Shown here: piece by piece, positions 38,811-47,200 of the stretch
Position numbering within the stretch: position 1 is the first letter of the stretch
How the letters are laid out: the number at the start of each line of letters is the position of its first letter
Assembly (NCBI GenBank): GCA_031460455.1
Contig: JAVKTQ010000018.1
Span: 1 to 64,000 of the forward strand
Direction: 5' to 3'
DNA length: 64,000 bases
Source of the DNA: Sporomusaceae bacterium
Lineage (GTDB): Bacteria > Bacillota > Negativicutes > Sporomusales > UBA7701
Position numbers and translations under genes: made by a program
The notes under the pieces: model-generated
Told to the model about the DNA's origin: nothing
The model's input: the letters and a program-made list of their open reading frames with translations, nothing else
The model's database searches: none

Positions 38811-38839
38811 ATCATAGCTTACCCCAAAATATCTGTCAA
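38811..38839 (-). promoter_or_regulatory. sigma-A promoter of the SAM riboswitch operon
   Basis: Minus strand TTGACA (38834-38839) and TATGAT (38811-38816) with a 17-base spacer, about 20 bases upstream of the S-box core. The rest of 38840-38965 is AT-rich and should hold the parA promoter. Confidence 0.85.
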
Positions 38840-38974
38840 GACTGCCGTTTTATGTTAATTTGAGTGTCGCATTATGACGGTGATGAAATATTCTCCCCGG
38901 AAAGCGGCAGGAAATTACCATTAAATTGTTGAATGAGATAATCCTGACTTTCATAAACTTTTGAGGTGAAGATC

Positions 38975-39736
38975 GTGGTAAAAGTGATTGCCATAGCTAA
39001 CCAAAAGGGCGGTGTGGGCAAGACGACGACCGCCGTTAACCTGAGCGCCTGCCTGGCTGAGCTTGGCAAGAAAGTGCTGCTTGTCGACAGCGATCCCCAG
39101 GGCAACTCCACCAGCGGACTGGGGTTTAACAAAGCCGCCATCAAGCGGTGCGCCTACGATGCCCTCGTCAACGACATTCCGGTGGAATCGATAATCCAAA
39201 CTACCCAGATATCCGGCCTCTCCCTCCTCCCCGCCACTATCCAGCTGGCCGGCGCGGAAATCGAGCTCGTATCGGTGCTGTCGCGGGAGACGCGCCTCAA
39301 GAAGGTGCTCGACAAAGCGAAATACAGCTACGATTACGTCATCATCGACTGCCCGCCGTCGTTGGGGCTGCTGACCATTAACGCCCTGACGGCCGCCAGC
39401 TCGGTCATCATCCCCATCCAGTGCGAGTTCTATGCCCTCGAGGGGCTGACCCAACTGATGAACACCATTTCCCTCGTCCAGAAGAACCTCAACCCCGGCC
39501 TCACCCTCGAGGGAGTCGTGCTTACGATGTTTGACGCCCGCACCAACCTGTCCATCCAGGTTGTCGACGAGGTCAAGAGCCACCTGCGCCACAAAGTCTA
39601 TCAGACCATCATTCCCCGCAATGTACGGCTGAGCGAGGCGCCGAGCCACGGCCAGCCGGTCATCAGATACGACCCTAAGTCCAAAGGGGCGGAAGTATAT
39701 TTCGATCTGGCGAAAGAGGTGATTGGCGATGACTAA
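38975..39736 (+). CDS. parA: chromosome partitioning ATPase ParA (Soj)
   Basis: 253 residues from GTG 38975 (TTGAGGTGA upstream). Deviant Walker [10 protein letters not shown] near residue 9-17, [11 protein letters not shown], and Walker [17 protein letters not shown]-dependent DNA-binding dimer that, with ParB and parS, positions origins and influences DnaA. Overlaps parB by eight bases. Confidence 0.97.
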   Translation: MVKVIAIANQKGGVGKTTTAVNLSACLAELGKKVLLVDSDPQGNSTSGLGFNKAAIKRCAYDALVNDIPVESIIQTTQISGLSLLPATIQLAGAEIELVSVLSRETRLKKVLDKAKYSYDYVIIDCPPSLGLLTINALTAASSVIIPIQCEFYALEGLTQLMNTISLVQKNLNPGLTLEGVVLTMFDARTNLSIQVVDEVKSHLRHKVYQTIIPRNVRLSEAPSHGQPVIRYDPKSKGAEVYFDLAKEVIGDD

Positions 39737-40610
39737 ACGAGGCTTAGGGCGCGGCTTAGGCGCCTTTTTTGCTCCCGGCGAAGACGAGCCGCGCGATGAA
39801 ATACCCGTCAAGGCGATTGTCCCCAATAAATTTCAGCCGCGGCGGGTGTTCGATAAGGACGCGCTGACCGAACTCGCCCAATCGATCAAGCAGCACGGTG
39901 TCATCCAGCCCATCCTGGTTCGCAAAACACCGACAGGCTACGAACTGGTTGCCGGCGAACGCCGCTGGCGGGCCGCCCAGATGGTCGGGCTGGAGGTTAT
40001 CCCCGCCGTCATCAGGGAATACAGCGACGGCGAGATGACCGAGATTGCCCTGATCGAAAACTTGCAGCGGGAAAACCTTAACCCGATCGAAGAAGCGTTT
40101 GCTTACAAGCGGCTTATGGACGAGTTTAACCTAACCCAGGAAGAAGTTGCCCGCAAGATCGGCCGCAGCCGGCCGCTGATCGCCAACACCGTCCGCCTGC
40201 TTAATCTCGCTCCGGCAGTCCAGGATTATGTTTCACGTGGAACATTGACGACCGGCCAGGCCCGCCCGCTGCTCGCCCTGGAAAGCGCCGAGCTGCAGGA
40301 AGAGGCGGCCGACAGTATTATTGAAGGAGAACTCTCGGCGCGCGACGCCGAAGAACTGGTCCGCCGCCTGCTCGCTTCGCCGCGCCCCCCTAAGGCCAAA
40401 AAGCAGGAGACCCGCGAGCTGTTCCTGGCCGAGGCCGAAGAACGCCTGAAGATGATTCTCGGCACCCAGGTAAGGATCAAGCCGGGGAAAGTGCGCAGCA
40501 AGATCGAAATTGAGTTTTACTCAGCCGACGACCTCGAAAGAATCATCGAGTCGCTGTCGGTCAAGGAATATGCCGCCGCCACCCGCACCCGCGGCCCGCT
40601 GGTGGTGTAA
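39729..40610 (+). CDS. parB: chromosome partitioning CTPase ParB (Spo0J)
   Basis: 293 residues from ATG 39729 (GAGGTGATT upstream). N-terminal ParA-contact peptide [15 protein letters not shown]-binding GERRWRAAQ and [14 protein letters not shown], helix-turn-helix ([24 protein letters not shown]) and C-terminal dimer domain. Loads as a clamp at parS. One parS site lies within the gene and another two bases after its stop. Confidence 0.97.
   Translation: MTKRGLGRGLGAFFAPGEDEPRDEIPVKAIVPNKFQPRRVFDKDALTELAQSIKQHGVIQPILVRKTPTGYELVAGERRWRAAQMVGLEVIPAVIREYSDGEMTEIALIENLQRENLNPIEEAFAYKRLMDEFNLTQEEVARKIGRSRPLIANTVRLLNLAPAVQDYVSRGTLTTGQARPLLALESAELQEEAADSIIEGELSARDAEELVRRLLASPRPPKAKKQETRELFLAEAEERLKMILGTQVRIKPGKVRSKIEIEFYSADDLERIIESLSVKEYAAATRTRGPLVV
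40229..40244. promoter_or_regulatory. parS: parS site inside parB
   Basis: TGTTTCACGTGGAACA is the reverse complement of the B. subtilis consensus TGTTCCACGTGAAACA, an exact match. Confidence 0.92.
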
Positions 40611-40611
40611 C

Positions 40612-40627
40612 TGTTTCACGTGAAACA
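40612..40627. promoter_or_regulatory. parS: parS site downstream of parB
   Basis: TGTTTCACGTGAAACA is a perfect 16-bp palindrome, one substitution from the asymmetric consensus. Only 383 bp separate it from the parS inside parB. Confidence 0.92.
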
Positions 40628-40652
40628 TTGCGAAGGACGGAGGTGAGGGGCA

Positions 40653-42047
40653 ATGCGGCGCGATAAGGATCTGCTCGGCGAGCGCGACCTGCCGGACGCG
40701 GCGTATTATGGCGTGCATACCCTGCGGGCGGTGGAGAATTTTCCCTTGTCGGGCTATCGGGTCCACCCTCGCCTGATCGCCGCCATCGCCCTTATCAAGA
40801 AGGCGGCCGCCGAAGTCAACGGCGAACAGGGCTGCCTGCCGGCCGACTTTGTCCGGGCCATCGCTCAGGCCGCCGACGAGATTATCGACGGCCGGTGGCG
40901 CGACCAGTTCGTCGTCGATGCCCTCCAGGGTGGGGCCGGCACCTCCACCAACATGAACGTCAACGAAGTGCTGGCCAGCCGCGCCAACGAGATTCTCGCC
41001 GGCGACAAGACCGGCCCCATCCACCCTCTCGACCATGTCAATCTTCACCAATCGACCAACGATGTCTACCCCACCGCCCTGAGAATCGCCGCTGTCTGGC
41101 TGCTCCAGCCGCTGAGCGAGGCATGCGCCGCCCTCCAGGCCGATCTTCAGGCCAAGGAAGCCGAATTTGCCGGGGTTATCAAGGTGGGCCGCACGCAACT
41201 GCAAGACGCCCTGCCGGTTATGCTCGGCCAGGAGTTCGGCGCCTGGGCGCAGGCGATTGCCCGCGACCGCTGGCGCCTCTATAAGGTGGAGGAGCGACTC
41301 CGGCAGACCAACCTCGGCGGAACGGCCGTCGGCACAGGCCTCAATGCCCCGCTGAAGTACATCCACGCCGTCAACGAGCGGGTCCGCCAGTACGCCAGGA
41401 TCGGGTTGGCGCGGGCCGAGAACATGGTCGACGTCACCCAGAACGCCGACGTGTTTGTCGAAGTTTCCGGCCTGGTCAAAACGCTGGCCGTCAATCTCAG
41501 CAAAATTGCCCACGACTTCAGGCTGCTATCCTCGGGGCCGCGCGCCGGGCTGGGCGAGATCGCCCTCCCCGAGCGGCAGGCCGGCTCGTCAATCATGCCG
41601 GGCAAAGTCAATCCGGTTATCGCCGAGGCCGTCAACCAGGCGGCCTTTCACGTCATCGCTTCCGACATGGCCATTACTCTTGCCGCCCAGTCCGGACAGC
41701 TGGAGCTGAACGCATTTCTGCCCCTCATTGCCCACCATTTGCTGGGCGCCATGGAAATACTGACGAACTGCACCGCTATCTTCGGCGAACTGTGCGTAAA
41801 GGGCGTCACCGCCCGCACCGAGCGTTGCCGGCAACTGCTCGACGACAGCCTGGCCGCGGTCACCGCCCTCGTTCCCCATATAGGCTACGACCAGGCAACC
41901 CGCGTGGCTCGCGACGCCTATGCCACCGGTCGGCCGGTCCGCGATATCGTCAGGGAATTGGGCCTCATGGGCGACGAAGCCATGGACGCCATCTTCGAGC
42001 CTGGCGCGCTGACCCGGCCGGGGCTCGCCGGCAAGCCCGGCAAGTAG
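40653..42047 (+). CDS. aspA: aspartate ammonia-lyase
   Basis: 464 residues of the fumarase/aspartase superfamily with the signature GSSIMPGKVNPV and the N-terminal substrate loops HQSTNDVYPTA and GRTQLQDALP. It interconverts aspartate and fumarate plus ammonia; the N-terminal LLGERDLPDAAYYGVHTLRA favours aspartase over fumarase. ATG 40653 follows GGAGGTGAGG. Directly upstream of hydF, an association seen in other anaerobes where AspA sits in hydrogenase-maturation clusters. Confidence 0.88.
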   Translation: MRRDKDLLGERDLPDAAYYGVHTLRAVENFPLSGYRVHPRLIAAIALIKKAAAEVNGEQGCLPADFVRAIAQAADEIIDGRWRDQFVVDALQGGAGTSTNMNVNEVLASRANEILAGDKTGPIHPLDHVNLHQSTNDVYPTALRIAAVWLLQPLSEACAALQADLQAKEAEFAGVIKVGRTQLQDALPVMLGQEFGAWAQAIARDRWRLYKVEERLRQTNLGGTAVGTGLNAPLKYIHAVNERVRQYARIGLARAENMVDVTQNADVFVEVSGLVKTLAVNLSKIAHDFRLLSSGPRAGLGEIALPERQAGSSIMPGKVNPVIAEAVNQAAFHVIASDMAITLAAQSGQLELNAFLPLIAHHLLGAMEILTNCTAIFGELCVKGVTARTERCRQLLDDSLAAVTALVPHIGYDQATRVARDAYATGRPVRDIVRELGLMGDEAMDAIFEPGALTRPGLAGKPGK

Positions 42048-42094
42048 CGTTGGGATAAACTGGCGGCAACCAGCAATAATAAGGAGAAGATACC

Positions 42095-43318
42095 ATGCAA
42101 GACACTCCGCGGGGGGCGCGCCTCCATATCGCCATCTTCGGACGCCGCAACGCCGGCAAATCCAGCCTCATCAACGCCCTCACCAACCAGGACATCGCCC
42201 TGGTCTCCGACGTGCCCGGCACGACCACTGACCCCGTCTACAAAGCGATGGAGATTCTCCCCCTCGGGCCGGTAGTCATCATTGACACCGCCGGCATCGA
42301 CGACGTGGGCGACCTCGGGGCCCTCCGCGTCGAGCGCACCTTCCAGGTGCTCAACAAGACAGACCTCGCCGTCCTGGTCCTCGAGCCGGAGGCCGGCGTC
42401 ACCGACTACGAGCGCCAGCTCGCCGCCGACATCAGGAAGCGGAACATCCCGATTGTCGCCGTCGCCGCCAAGAGCGACCTCGGGCCTGATGCTCCGGCAG
42501 CCGCTGCCGCCTGGGGCGCAGAACTCGGCGAAACCGTCCTTGCCGTCAGCGCCAAGAACGGCCAGGGCATTGAAGAACTGAAACGGGCCATCATCAAGAA
42601 AGCCCCCGACAACTGGGAAGGCCCGCCGGTCATCGGCGACCTTCTGAATCCCGGCGACACCGCCGTCCTCGTCGTACCCATCGACCTGGCCGCCCCAAAG
42701 GGCCGGCTCATCCTCCCCCAGGTGCAGACCATTCGCGACATCCTCGACCATGACGCCTATAGCGTCGTCGTCAAGGAACGGGAACTGCGCGAAGCCCTCG
42801 CCGGCTTGCGCCACAAGCCGCGCATCGTCGTCACCGACTCCCAGGAATTCCTCAAAGCGGCCGCCGATACCCCTGACGACGTCTGGCTGACTTCTTTCTC
42901 CATCCTCTTTGCCCGCTACAAAGGCGACCTAGAAACCCTTGTCGCCGGCGCCAAGGCCATCGACAGCCTCAAGCCGGGCGACAGGGTGCTCATCGCCGAG
43001 GGCTGCACCCATCACCGCCAGGCCGACGACATCGGCCGGGTGAAGATTCCCCGCTGGCTGCGGCAGGCGGCGGGCGGCGAACTCGCCTTTGAATGGGTAT
43101 CCGGCGGCGACTTCCCCCGCGACCTCGCCTCGTTCAAACTTATTGTCCATTGCGGAGCCTGCATGCTCAACCGGCGGGAGATGCTCCACCGGCTGTCGGT
43201 GGCCCGCGAAAGCGGCGTGCCGATCGTCAACTACGGCGTCCTCATTGCCCACATCCACGGTATCCTGCCCCGGGCGCTGGCGCCCTTCCCTGCCGCCCGG
43301 CTCATCCTCGACGACTGA
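42095..43318 (+). CDS. hydF: [FeFe]-hydrogenase maturation GTPase HydF
   Basis: 407 residues. GTPase domain with P-loop GRRNAGKSSL, DTAGIDDVG and AKSDLG. C-terminal cluster-binding residues in EGCTHHR (near 304-306) and HCGACMLNRRE (near 352-356) form the CxH...HCxxC pattern that holds the 4Fe-4S cluster. Scaffold that receives the 2Fe subcluster made by HydE and HydG and delivers it to the hydrogenase. hydE, hydG and the hydrogenase are not in the window. ATG 42095 follows AAGGAGAAG. Confidence 0.96.
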   Translation: MQDTPRGARLHIAIFGRRNAGKSSLINALTNQDIALVSDVPGTTTDPVYKAMEILPLGPVVIIDTAGIDDVGDLGALRVERTFQVLNKTDLAVLVLEPEAGVTDYERQLAADIRKRNIPIVAVAAKSDLGPDAPAAAAAWGAELGETVLAVSAKNGQGIEELKRAIIKKAPDNWEGPPVIGDLLNPGDTAVLVVPIDLAAPKGRLILPQVQTIRDILDHDAYSVVVKERELREALAGLRHKPRIVVTDSQEFLKAAADTPDDVWLTSFSILFARYKGDLETLVAGAKAIDSLKPGDRVLIAEGCTHHRQADDIGRVKIPRWLRQAAGGELAFEWVSGGDFPRDLASFKLIVHCGACMLNRREMLHRLSVARESGVPIVNYGVLIAHIHGILPRALAPFPAARLILDD

Positions 43319-43331
43319 CGGGGGTGATTGA

Positions 43332-44471
43332 GTGATCTATCTCGACAACGCCGCCACGAGCTGGCCAAAACCGGCCGAAGTCTTCAGGGCCGTAGCCGCC
43401 TGCCTGCGCCGGGCCGCCAGCCCGGGAAGAGGCGGGCACGGCCTCAGCCGGGAGGCGGACAGGATACTGTTTGCAGCCCGCGAAACGCTGGCTGCCCTGC
43501 TCGGCGCCGGAAATTCCGGCACCATAACCTTCGCCGCCAATGCAACCGATGCCCTGAATACCGCCCTGTTCGGCCTGCTGGCCCCGGGAGACAGGGCCGT
43601 CACCACCTCCATGGAGCACAACGCTATTGCCCGGCCGCTCCGGGCACTGGAAGACCGCGGCCTGCACCTGGCGATCGTCGGCTGCGATCATACCGGCGCG
43701 CTGCCCCTGGACAGCCTGCGCACCGCCCTTGCTGGCGGCGCCAAAGCTATAGTCGTCACCCATGCCTCCAACGTGACCGGCACTATCATGCCGCTGGCCG
43801 ACATCGGCCGACTGGCCCGAGCCGCCGGCGCGCTTTTCATCGTCGACGCTGCTCAGACCGCCGGCGCCGAACACATCGACGTCGCCGCCATGGGCATTGA
43901 CGTCTTGGCCTTCAGCGGCCATAAAAGTCTCCTCGGGCCGCAGGGAACCGGCGGCCTCTATGTGCGGGAAGGCGTTGCGGTCGAGCCGCTCAGACACGGC
44001 GGCACCGGCAGTCTGTCCGAATCCGACCGTCAGCCGCACTTTTACCCCGACAGGCTGGAGAGCGGCACGCCGAACACGCCGGGCATCGCCGGCCTGCTAG
44101 CCGGCGTCACCTACATAAACAAGCGCGGGCTGGAAAAGATCCGCACGGCCGAAAGCCTGCTCACCGGCGAGCTGCTCACCGGGCTGGCGAACATCCCCGG
44201 CGTCGCCGTCTATGGCCCGCCGCCCGGCGTGCCGCGTGCCGCCGTCGTCTCCTTCACGGTCGGCGACCGCGACAGCGGCGAGATTGCCCACCGCCTCGAC
44301 CGCGAATACGGCATCGCCTGCCGGGGCGGGCTGCACTGCGCTCCCTGGGCGCACCGGACCCTCGGCACCCTCGCGACAGGCACCGTCCGTTTCAGTCCCG
44401 GCTGCTTCACCACCGCCGCCGATATCGCTGCAGCCCTGACCGCGGTGCAGGCAATCGCCGCCGGCGGTTGA
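43332..44471 (+). CDS. class V aminotransferase, cysteine desulfurase family
   Basis: 379 residues. YLDNAATSWPKP at the N-terminus, the PLP lysine in FSGHKSLLGPQGTGGLYV (near residue 197) and the catalytic cysteine in RGGLHCAPWAH (near 338). It resembles the desulfurase subgroup (EF2568-like) often found with selenium or molybdenum hydroxylase genes, so sulfur or selenium mobilisation is plausible, given selA-selB nearby. GTG 43332 follows GGGGGTGATTGA, 13 bases after hydF. It may instead serve HydF cluster assembly. Confidence 0.85.
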   Translation: MIYLDNAATSWPKPAEVFRAVAACLRRAASPGRGGHGLSREADRILFAARETLAALLGAGNSGTITFAANATDALNTALFGLLAPGDRAVTTSMEHNAIARPLRALEDRGLHLAIVGCDHTGALPLDSLRTALAGGAKAIVVTHASNVTGTIMPLADIGRLARAAGALFIVDAAQTAGAEHIDVAAMGIDVLAFSGHKSLLGPQGTGGLYVREGVAVEPLRHGGTGSLSESDRQPHFYPDRLESGTPNTPGIAGLLAGVTYINKRGLEKIRTAESLLTGELLTGLANIPGVAVYGPPPGVPRAAVVSFTVGDRDSGEIAHRLDREYGIACRGGLHCAPWAHRTLGTLATGTVRFSPGCFTTAADIAAALTAVQAIAAGG

Positions 44472-44543
44472 CCCGGGGACAAAAGAAAAAGTATGGCTTG
44501 CCGGCCGCCGGTCGGCGAAAAGAAAGGGGAACCGCAAACACAC

Positions 44544-45062
44544 ATGGACTACATGACCCAATTCACCGTTTGGTTGACAGAAAATCTGCAATATGTAATC
44601 ATCACCCTCACCGCCCTTATCTTTATCGCACTCATTGTTTTTATCAACATTAACATAAAGCTCGGCAAACTCAACCGCCGCTACCAGAAAATGATGCAGG
44701 GCACCGACGGTACCAACCTCGAAAGCATCCTGTTCCAGCATATCGACACCGTCAAAGACGCGACCGCCAAAGTGGCCGCTCTCGAACAAGAAACCCGCCG
44801 GCTTGACGGTCGCCTGAAATACTGTGTCCAGAAAATGGGCATCGTCCGCTTCAACGCCTTCGAGGACACCGGCAGCGACCTCAGCTTTGCGGTCGCCCTC
44901 CTCGACACCAATGATGACGGCGTCGTTTTCTCTAGTATATACAGCCGCAGCGAATCTCGCGTATACGCAAAACCGGTGGCCGCAGGCAAGTCAACCTATT
45001 TTCTGACGGAAGAGGAAAAGAAAGCCATTTCAGAAGCCAGGGAAATATTTTCTAAACGCTAG
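44544..45062 (+). CDS. DUF4446-family membrane-anchored protein
   Basis: 172 residues from ATG 44544 (the start is uncertain; AAAGGGGAA lies 13 bases upstream and ATG 44553 is also possible). One N-terminal membrane span (YVIITLTALIFIALIVFI), then a coiled-coil segment, then a compact domain with GIVRFNAFEDTGSDLSFAVALLD and DGVVFSSIYSR. This domain is conserved near parB in many Bacillota. Function unknown; probably a small bitopic protein facing the cytoplasm. Confidence 0.8.
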   Translation: MDYMTQFTVWLTENLQYVIITLTALIFIALIVFININIKLGKLNRRYQKMMQGTDGTNLESILFQHIDTVKDATAKVAALEQETRRLDGRLKYCVQKMGIVRFNAFEDTGSDLSFAVALLDTNDDGVVFSSIYSRSESRVYAKPVAAGKSTYFLTEEEKKAISEAREIFSKR

Positions 45063-45133
45063 CAGGATAATCTAACCAAAAGAGAGAATACTAATACACT
45101 CTATCGAGTGCTACACTTTTTGTCGAAAGGACG

Positions 45134-46123
45134 GTGAATGGTTTGCCTGTTTGGAAACAGGGTGATGGTGGAACAGGGCACATCAATACCGTCCTACAGA
45201 AAGCGCTGCCCTCGAAAAAAGCTCCCCCCGATCGGCGCGAATATACGTTGATGTTCGTACCCCACCACGGCAAAAACCCCTTCAGTCTGCGCATACCCAT
45301 AAAAGCGCTCAAGATTACCGCCGCCGCCCTGGGTGTACTGCTGGTGCTGTCTGTCGGCACCTTCATCCACTATCGCCACACAGTAAACGTCGCCAATACC
45401 GAGAAAGCGGAGCTTGAACGGCTCAGAGAAGTGAACGTCGCCCAGAACGTACAGATCGAGCAGTTGGCCAAGGCCACCGCCGTTCTGCAGGAAGATATCG
45501 GCCGGCTCAACAAGCTGGACGCCGAAATCCGCCGTCTGGTAAGCAGCGACGAACAGCCCGCCTCCCGTTCCGGCGCCGTCCGCCCGACCCCGCCAGGTGG
45601 ACAAGGCGGCCCGGTAGTCAAGCCTCAGATCAACGACCTCTCAAACCTCGTGAAAGAGCTGCAGACGACCGCAAAAGCGCGCGAAAAGAGCCTCGCCTCC
45701 TTGAGGGAAGAACTTGTCGCCCGCAATTCTCGCATCGCCGCTACCCCGTCCATCTGGCCCACCTACGGCGACGTCACCTCCCGCTTTGGATGGCGGGGAT
45801 CACCGTGGGGCTGGGGCAGCGACTGGCACCCCGGCATTGACATTGCAAACGATTACGGAACGCCGATTGAAGCCACCGCCGAAGGCACAGTCATCTACAG
45901 CGGCTGGTACAGCGGCTACGGAAAAATGATACAGATCGACCATCACAACGGCATCGTCACCGCCTACGCCCACAACTCGGAAAACATCGTCGCCGTCGGC
46001 GACAGGGTTAAAAAAGGCGAGACCATTGCCTACATGGGCAGCACCGGTTACAGCACCGGCCCCCATCTTCACTATGAAGTGCGCGTAAACGGCACCGCGG
46101 TTAACCCGGCAAACTTTTTGTAA
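45134..46123 (+). CDS. M23-family metallopeptidase (LytM domain), membrane-anchored
   Basis: Up to 329 residues from GTG 45134; the start is uncertain. The residues before MFVPHHGKNPFSLRI may be partly untranslated. A membrane span (ITAAALGVLLVLSVGTFI, near 60-80) is followed by a coiled coil (100-190) and a C-terminal LytM domain. The zinc motifs WHPGIDIAND (near 232) and HLHYE (near 311) are intact, so an active peptidoglycan endopeptidase is likely. The gene stands next to a bactofilin, a pairing common in cell-shape loci, where bactofilins position M23 hydrolases. Confidence 0.9.
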   Translation: MNGLPVWKQGDGGTGHINTVLQKALPSKKAPPDRREYTLMFVPHHGKNPFSLRIPIKALKITAAALGVLLVLSVGTFIHYRHTVNVANTEKAELERLREVNVAQNVQIEQLAKATAVLQEDIGRLNKLDAEIRRLVSSDEQPASRSGAVRPTPPGGQGGPVVKPQINDLSNLVKELQTTAKAREKSLASLREELVARNSRIAATPSIWPTYGDVTSRFGWRGSPWGWGSDWHPGIDIANDYGTPIEATAEGTVIYSGWYSGYGKMIQIDHHNGIVTAYAHNSENIVAVGDRVKKGETIAYMGSTGYSTGPHLHYEVRVNGTAVNPANFL

Positions 46124-46141
46124 GCTAGGAGAGAAAACCTG

Positions 46142-46561
46142 ATGTTTGGCAGCAGCAAACGGCCCCCGGCGTTCTCCGAACAAATCGAAACCATAATCGG
46201 CCCGGCGACCCAGATAAAGGGCAACATCTCCGCCGGCGGCACCATCCGGGTTGACGGGCAGGCGGAAGGCGAGATCAACGCCAAGGGCGACATCATCGTC
46301 GGCGAAACCGGCATCGTCCGCGCCCAGATCAAAGGCCGCAGCGCCACCGTCGCCGGCACCGTCCACGGCAACGTCGACGTCACCGACAAACTCGAGCTCA
46401 CCTCGAGCGCCAAGCTATACGGCGATATCAAGACCGGCGTCCTCATCATCGGCGAAGGCGCGATCTTCAAGGGCGCCTGCGAGATGCGCAACGGCAACGA
46501 CAAACCTGCCGACACCGCCAACCAGGCGCGCGATTTGAAACCAAACCCAGCAAAAACTTGA
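46142..46561 (+). CDS. bactofilin (polymer-forming cytoskeletal protein)
   Basis: 139 residues with the repetitive beta-helix DUF583 core (GNISAGGTIRVDGQAEGEINAKGD, then TGIVRAQIKGRSATVAGTVHG in pieces), flanked by short disordered ends. Bactofilins polymerise without nucleotide and scaffold cell-wall enzymes. 18 bases after the M23 peptidase gene and ended by the strong terminator at 46576-46611. Confidence 0.92.
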   Translation: MFGSSKRPPAFSEQIETIIGPATQIKGNISAGGTIRVDGQAEGEINAKGDIIVGETGIVRAQIKGRSATVAGTVHGNVDVTDKLELTSSAKLYGDIKTGVLIIGEGAIFKGACEMRNGNDKPADTANQARDLKPNPAKT

Positions 46562-46575
46562 CATGCATGAAAACG

Positions 46576-46611
46576 ACACCCCCGCAAACAATAATTGCGG
46601 GGGTGTTTTTT
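46576..46611 (+). terminator. terminator after the bactofilin gene, abutting the next start codon
   Basis: ACACCCCCGCAA pairs with TTGCGGGGGTGT, followed by TTTTTT and then immediately the ATG of the YkuS-like gene at 46612. The GGGGGTG of the right arm is the only ribosome-site-like sequence for that gene. Confidence 0.88.
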
Positions 46612-46854
46612 ATGGCACGGCTCGTATCGGTCGAGCCCGGCCTTGACCCGGTCAAGGAACATCTGAGCAGCCAGGGCTATCAGGTAGTCGATCCGGGTGT
46701 TTGGGTGCGGCCGGTGGAAGCGGTGGTCTACAGCGGTGCGCAACTGGCCGCAGGCCAAGCCCGCAGCGGCGTCGCGGAAAACACCGTACTCGTCAACGCC
46801 GCCGGCCTGACGCCCGAAGAGGTTGCCCTGCAGCTGGAGAACAAGCTGAGTTGA
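46612..46854 (+). CDS. YkuS-like small protein (UPF0180)
   Basis: 80 residues (MARLVSVEPGLDPVKEHLSSQGYQVVD...). It matches the UPF0180/YkuS pattern of a short protein comparing an N-terminal 'Ix-ID-xLxxxGYxVV' strand-helix unit with a central YSG and a later N-A-A-G-x-T-x-E-E-V segment. Function unknown. Its start is fused to the preceding terminator, so expression may depend on readthrough. A second paralogue follows. Confidence 0.75.
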   Translation: MARLVSVEPGLDPVKEHLSSQGYQVVDPGVWVRPVEAVVYSGAQLAAGQARSGVAENTVLVNAAGLTPEEVALQLENKLS

Positions 46855-46910
46855 CCGGGCGACGAGGATAACGGCATGAAGCAGGATACTATCAGCGGAG
46901 GTGGAGCGAC

Positions 46911-47150
46911 ATGATTCAGGGTATCATCGCCGTGGAGCAAAATCTGTCCAATGTCATTGACTTGCTGGAGACCGAGGGCTATGAGGTAGTGGCCCTCGAC
47001 AACACCGATCTCGACAGCGTCGACGCCATCGTTGTCAGCGGCGCGGACATTAATCTTATGAACATTCAGGACACGCTTACCGATGTCCCGGTAATAAGCG
47101 CCGCCGGCAAATCGGCGGAAGAAATCCTTGACGAAATCGACCGCCTGTGA
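46911..47150 (+). CDS. second YkuS-like small protein (UPF0180)
   Basis: 79 residues (MIQGIIAVEQNLSNVIDLLETEGYEVVALD...VSGADINLMNIQD...). Same fold pattern as the preceding gene but only distantly similar: a diverged tandem pair. ATG 46911 has GGAGGTGGAGCGAC upstream. Function unknown. Confidence 0.75.
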   Translation: MIQGIIAVEQNLSNVIDLLETEGYEVVALDNTDLDSVDAIVVSGADINLMNIQDTLTDVPVISAAGKSAEEILDEIDRL

Positions 47151-47172
47151 CTGTAAAGATAGACAAAAGGGA

Positions 47173-47200
47173 GGGTATCAGCAGATGCTGATACCCTTTT
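47173..47200 (+). terminator. terminator between the YkuS-like genes and convergent yyaC
   Basis: GGGTATCAGC-AGAT-GCTGATACCC followed by TTTTCT on the plus strand. The hairpin overlaps the last codons of yyaC on the other strand. Confidence 0.82.
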
